From Bacteroidota bacterium (lineage in GTDB: Bacteria > Bacteroidota > Bacteroidia > Chitinophagales > Chitinophagaceae): DNA of 64,000 bases. The notes beneath the pieces are model-generated. The model was not told where the DNA came from and made no database searches. It was given only the letters and a program-made list of their open reading frames with translations. Positions 62,840-64,000 of this stretch are shown here, one piece after another (position 1 is the stretch's first letter; every line of letters starts with the position of its first letter). The translations under genes were made by a program, and so were the position numbers. The stretch lies in assembly GCA_018268085.1 (NCBI GenBank), contig JAFDXE010000001.1, positions 150,845 through 214,844 on the forward strand. The letters run 5' to 3'.

Positions 62840-63524
62840 AATAAAATGCATAATAATAGAGGATGAACCGCTTGCCGTTAAGGTGCTGTCAGACTATATT
62901 ACACAAGTTCCATTTTTGCAATTAGAGGGCAGCTTTAAAGATGCCTTACTAGCAACAGAATGGTTACGTACACATGAAGTGCAACTAATGTTTTTAGACA
63001 TTCATTTGCCTAAATTAAAGGGAATGGCGTTTTTGAAGACGCTTGCCCAAAAAACCGCAGTTATCATTACTACTGCTTATCACCAATATGCAGTGGAGAG
63101 CTTTGAACTGAATGTAACAGATTATCTCCTCAAGCCCATAGAATTTGAACGCTTCTTAATTGCCGTAAATAAAGTAAGGGTTACCAATAACAACACGCAT
63201 TCAATGAACGAAGCTGATGGAATGAAAGACTATTTGTTTCTTACTGTTCAAAAGAAAAAAGTGAAAATATTATTTTCTGAAATTTTGTATATAGAAAGTC
63301 AGCGGGAATATATTAAAGTAGTTACTGAAAAAAAGGAATTCTTGTCACGAATGAGTACACATGAAATAGAAAAACTTTTACCCAGCCATATTTTTAAACG
63401 CATTCACCGCTCATTTATCATTTCAATTAATAAGTTGGAGTCATTTACAGCAGAATCAGTGGAAGTAAATGGTTTGTCCATCCCTATTGGAAGAGGTTTT
63501 AGAGAGGCAATTGAAAATCTTTAG
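62832..63524 (+). CDS. LytTR-family response regulator
   Basis: This 230-residue regulator has a receiver domain (KCIIIEDEPLAVKVLSDYI, phospho-acceptor Asp56 in LMFLDIHLP, ITTAYHQYAVESFELNVTDY) and a C-terminal LytTR DNA-binding domain (LFSEILYIESQREYIKVVTE, then KRIHRSFIISINKLESF). It pairs with the upstream kinase by 8-nt overlap and probably binds direct repeats upstream of nearby genes. Confidence 0.95.
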   Translation: MSKIKCIIIEDEPLAVKVLSDYITQVPFLQLEGSFKDALLATEWLRTHEVQLMFLDIHLPKLKGMAFLKTLAQKTAVIITTAYHQYAVESFELNVTDYLLKPIEFERFLIAVNKVRVTNNNTHSMNEADGMKDYLFLTVQKKKVKILFSEILYIESQREYIKVVTEKKEFLSRMSTHEIEKLLPSHIFKRIHRSFIISINKLESFTAESVEVNGLSIPIGRGFREAIENL

Positions 63525-63876
63525 TTTTATCATCGCTAATTTTTGAATACTTAAATCAATCAATATTGTATTCCTGCTTTCCTTCGGTTCCAGGGTTTTG
63601 AGATAACATGGCACCTTTTAATTTTCAGATGTTCCGGTAACCTATTTGGTTACTTAATTTTTATTTCAGAAAGTACTTATGGATGGCAGCCTGGTTATTT
63701 CGTTCTCCATAGTGACGCAAAATAAATAGAGAAGAATAAAGCTGAAGGTTTGTTGCTGGCGTAAAAACCATTGGTACACTTCCCTTTGAACTGTATTATG
63801 AGTTTAGAAACAGATCAGCCTTTAGGTAACAGAAGAAATTAGATTTTTTACTTTGTTTGGTGTAACCATAAAACAG
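63525..63876. other. Region without a clear gene
   Basis: No convincing gene is seen. A 25-codon stretch ending at TAG/TAA near 63825-63840 has fragments such as TLPFELYYEF, too short to call. The region contains no repeat or RNA structure that can be recognised. Confidence 0.4.
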
Positions 63877-63916
63877 AATACGCTGCAAAATTTTATTTTA
63901 CAGCGTATTGTATTTT
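63877..63916 (+). terminator. Rho-independent terminator-like hairpin
   Basis: aatacgctg (63877-63885) pairs with cagcgtatt (63901-63909), and the stem can be extended by aaaa/tttt. The T-rich tail tattttttg follows. It may end the LytTR operon transcript or an uncharacterised small transcript just upstream. Confidence 0.7.
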
Positions 63917-63928
63917 TTGTATTAATTC

Positions 63929-63996
63929 TGGCGGAGAGAGGGATTCGAATGCCGACGATGAATGTCGGCATGCTGACAGGCTATGCCTCGTCAGCA
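63929..63996 (-). other. tRNA-Ser 3'-end-like sequence fused to two hairpins
   Basis: On the minus strand 63950-63929 reads as a T-loop (TTCGAAT) followed by CCCTCTCTCCG and CCA, the end of a class II tRNA-Ser. The 5' side of the T-stem is not complementary, and the T-stem/acceptor stretch is 2 nt too short, so it is not an intact tRNA. Upstream on that strand lie two adjacent hairpins: tgccgac (63950-63956) with gtcggca (63964-63970), and tgctgac (63971-63977) with gtcagca (63990-63996). The window ends within 4 nt, so the context is incomplete. Confidence 0.5.
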
Positions 63997-64000
63997 CCCC

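Noticed and set aside
63929..64000. Intact tRNA-Ser truncated by the window edge
   Set aside because: The T-stem cannot pair and the T-stem/acceptor stretch is 2 nt short, so at least within the window it is a fragment.

Overview
This window is a low-G+C chromosomal segment from a member of the Bacteroidota, most likely the Chitinophagaceae or a close relative. The signs are two type IX secretion (T9SS) C-terminal domains, many SPII lipoproteins ending in S-C-K/S, a LytS/LytTR pair, starts without Shine-Dalgarno sequences, and two promoters of the Bacteroidota form TTTG-N20-TAnnTTT(G/C). The organism assignment is inference; no rRNA gene is present.

Region 1 (1-21.7 kb) is one long plus-strand capsule/exopolysaccharide locus. 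It runs from a partial Wzc-like tyrosine kinase and a NusG/UpxY-type antiterminator through deacetylase, Wzy-like polymerase, Wzx-like flippase, three GT4-type glycosyltransferases, a FemAB-like transferase, a GINT1-like propeller, a CapK/PaaK-like adenylate-forming protein, an alpha/alpha-toroid protein, a DUF354 protein, a Gfo/Idh/MocA dehydrogenase, a probable TIM-barrel protein, a LbH acetyltransferase, WecB, a WcaJ-type initiating transferase, an acyltransferase and an FkbM methyltransferase. Many genes overlap by 1-11 nt and are probably co-transcribed. Two intergenic spacers hold heptameric simple-sequence arrays.

Region 2 (21.7-36.5 kb) is mixed: three 77-bp tandem repeats, a large three-repeat lipoprotein, a PRC-barrel protein, a 12-unit 11-bp minisatellite, an Omp85-type barrel with a kinase-like N-terminal domain, a voltage-gated K+ channel with a Cys/His tail, a T9SS protein with an N-terminal Cys cluster, an MFS transporter, a five-PAS histidine kinase and a lipoprotein.

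Region 3 (36.7-46.1 kb) is the most unusual part. A three-TM protein with a C-terminal prokaryotic YEATS (pYEATS) domain is split by a frameshift at a T7 run. Next to it lie a 32-residue membrane peptide and a CAP-domain secreted protein. Facing them is a tight four-gene minus-strand operon of hydrolases of four unrelated folds (TM-amidohydrolase, HETTH metallopeptidase, ComEC-like MBL enzyme, TM-alpha/beta hydrolase). Its promoter carries a palindrome exactly between the -33 and -7 elements. pYEATS domains have been linked to prokaryotic immune or threshold-signalling systems, so this is the best candidate for an undescribed system, although a functional link between the two halves is only inferred.

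Region 4 (46-64 kb) has a DUF695 protein, a 1167-residue BNR/PKD T9SS protein, PaiB, an ArsR-SRPBCC-small protein operon with a palindromic operator over its promoter, a VOC protein, aquaporin Z, and a decaying stretch (54.7-57.8 kb) with remnants of an AraC/GlxA-type regulator, an AHSA1-type gene and an unidentified gene. It continues with a minus-strand lipoprotein/hydrolase/barrel group, a DUF4386-DUF6326 membrane pair and a LytS/LytTR two-component system. The window ends in a tRNA-Ser 3'-end-like sequence fused to two hairpins, a possible att-site or repeat-element scar.
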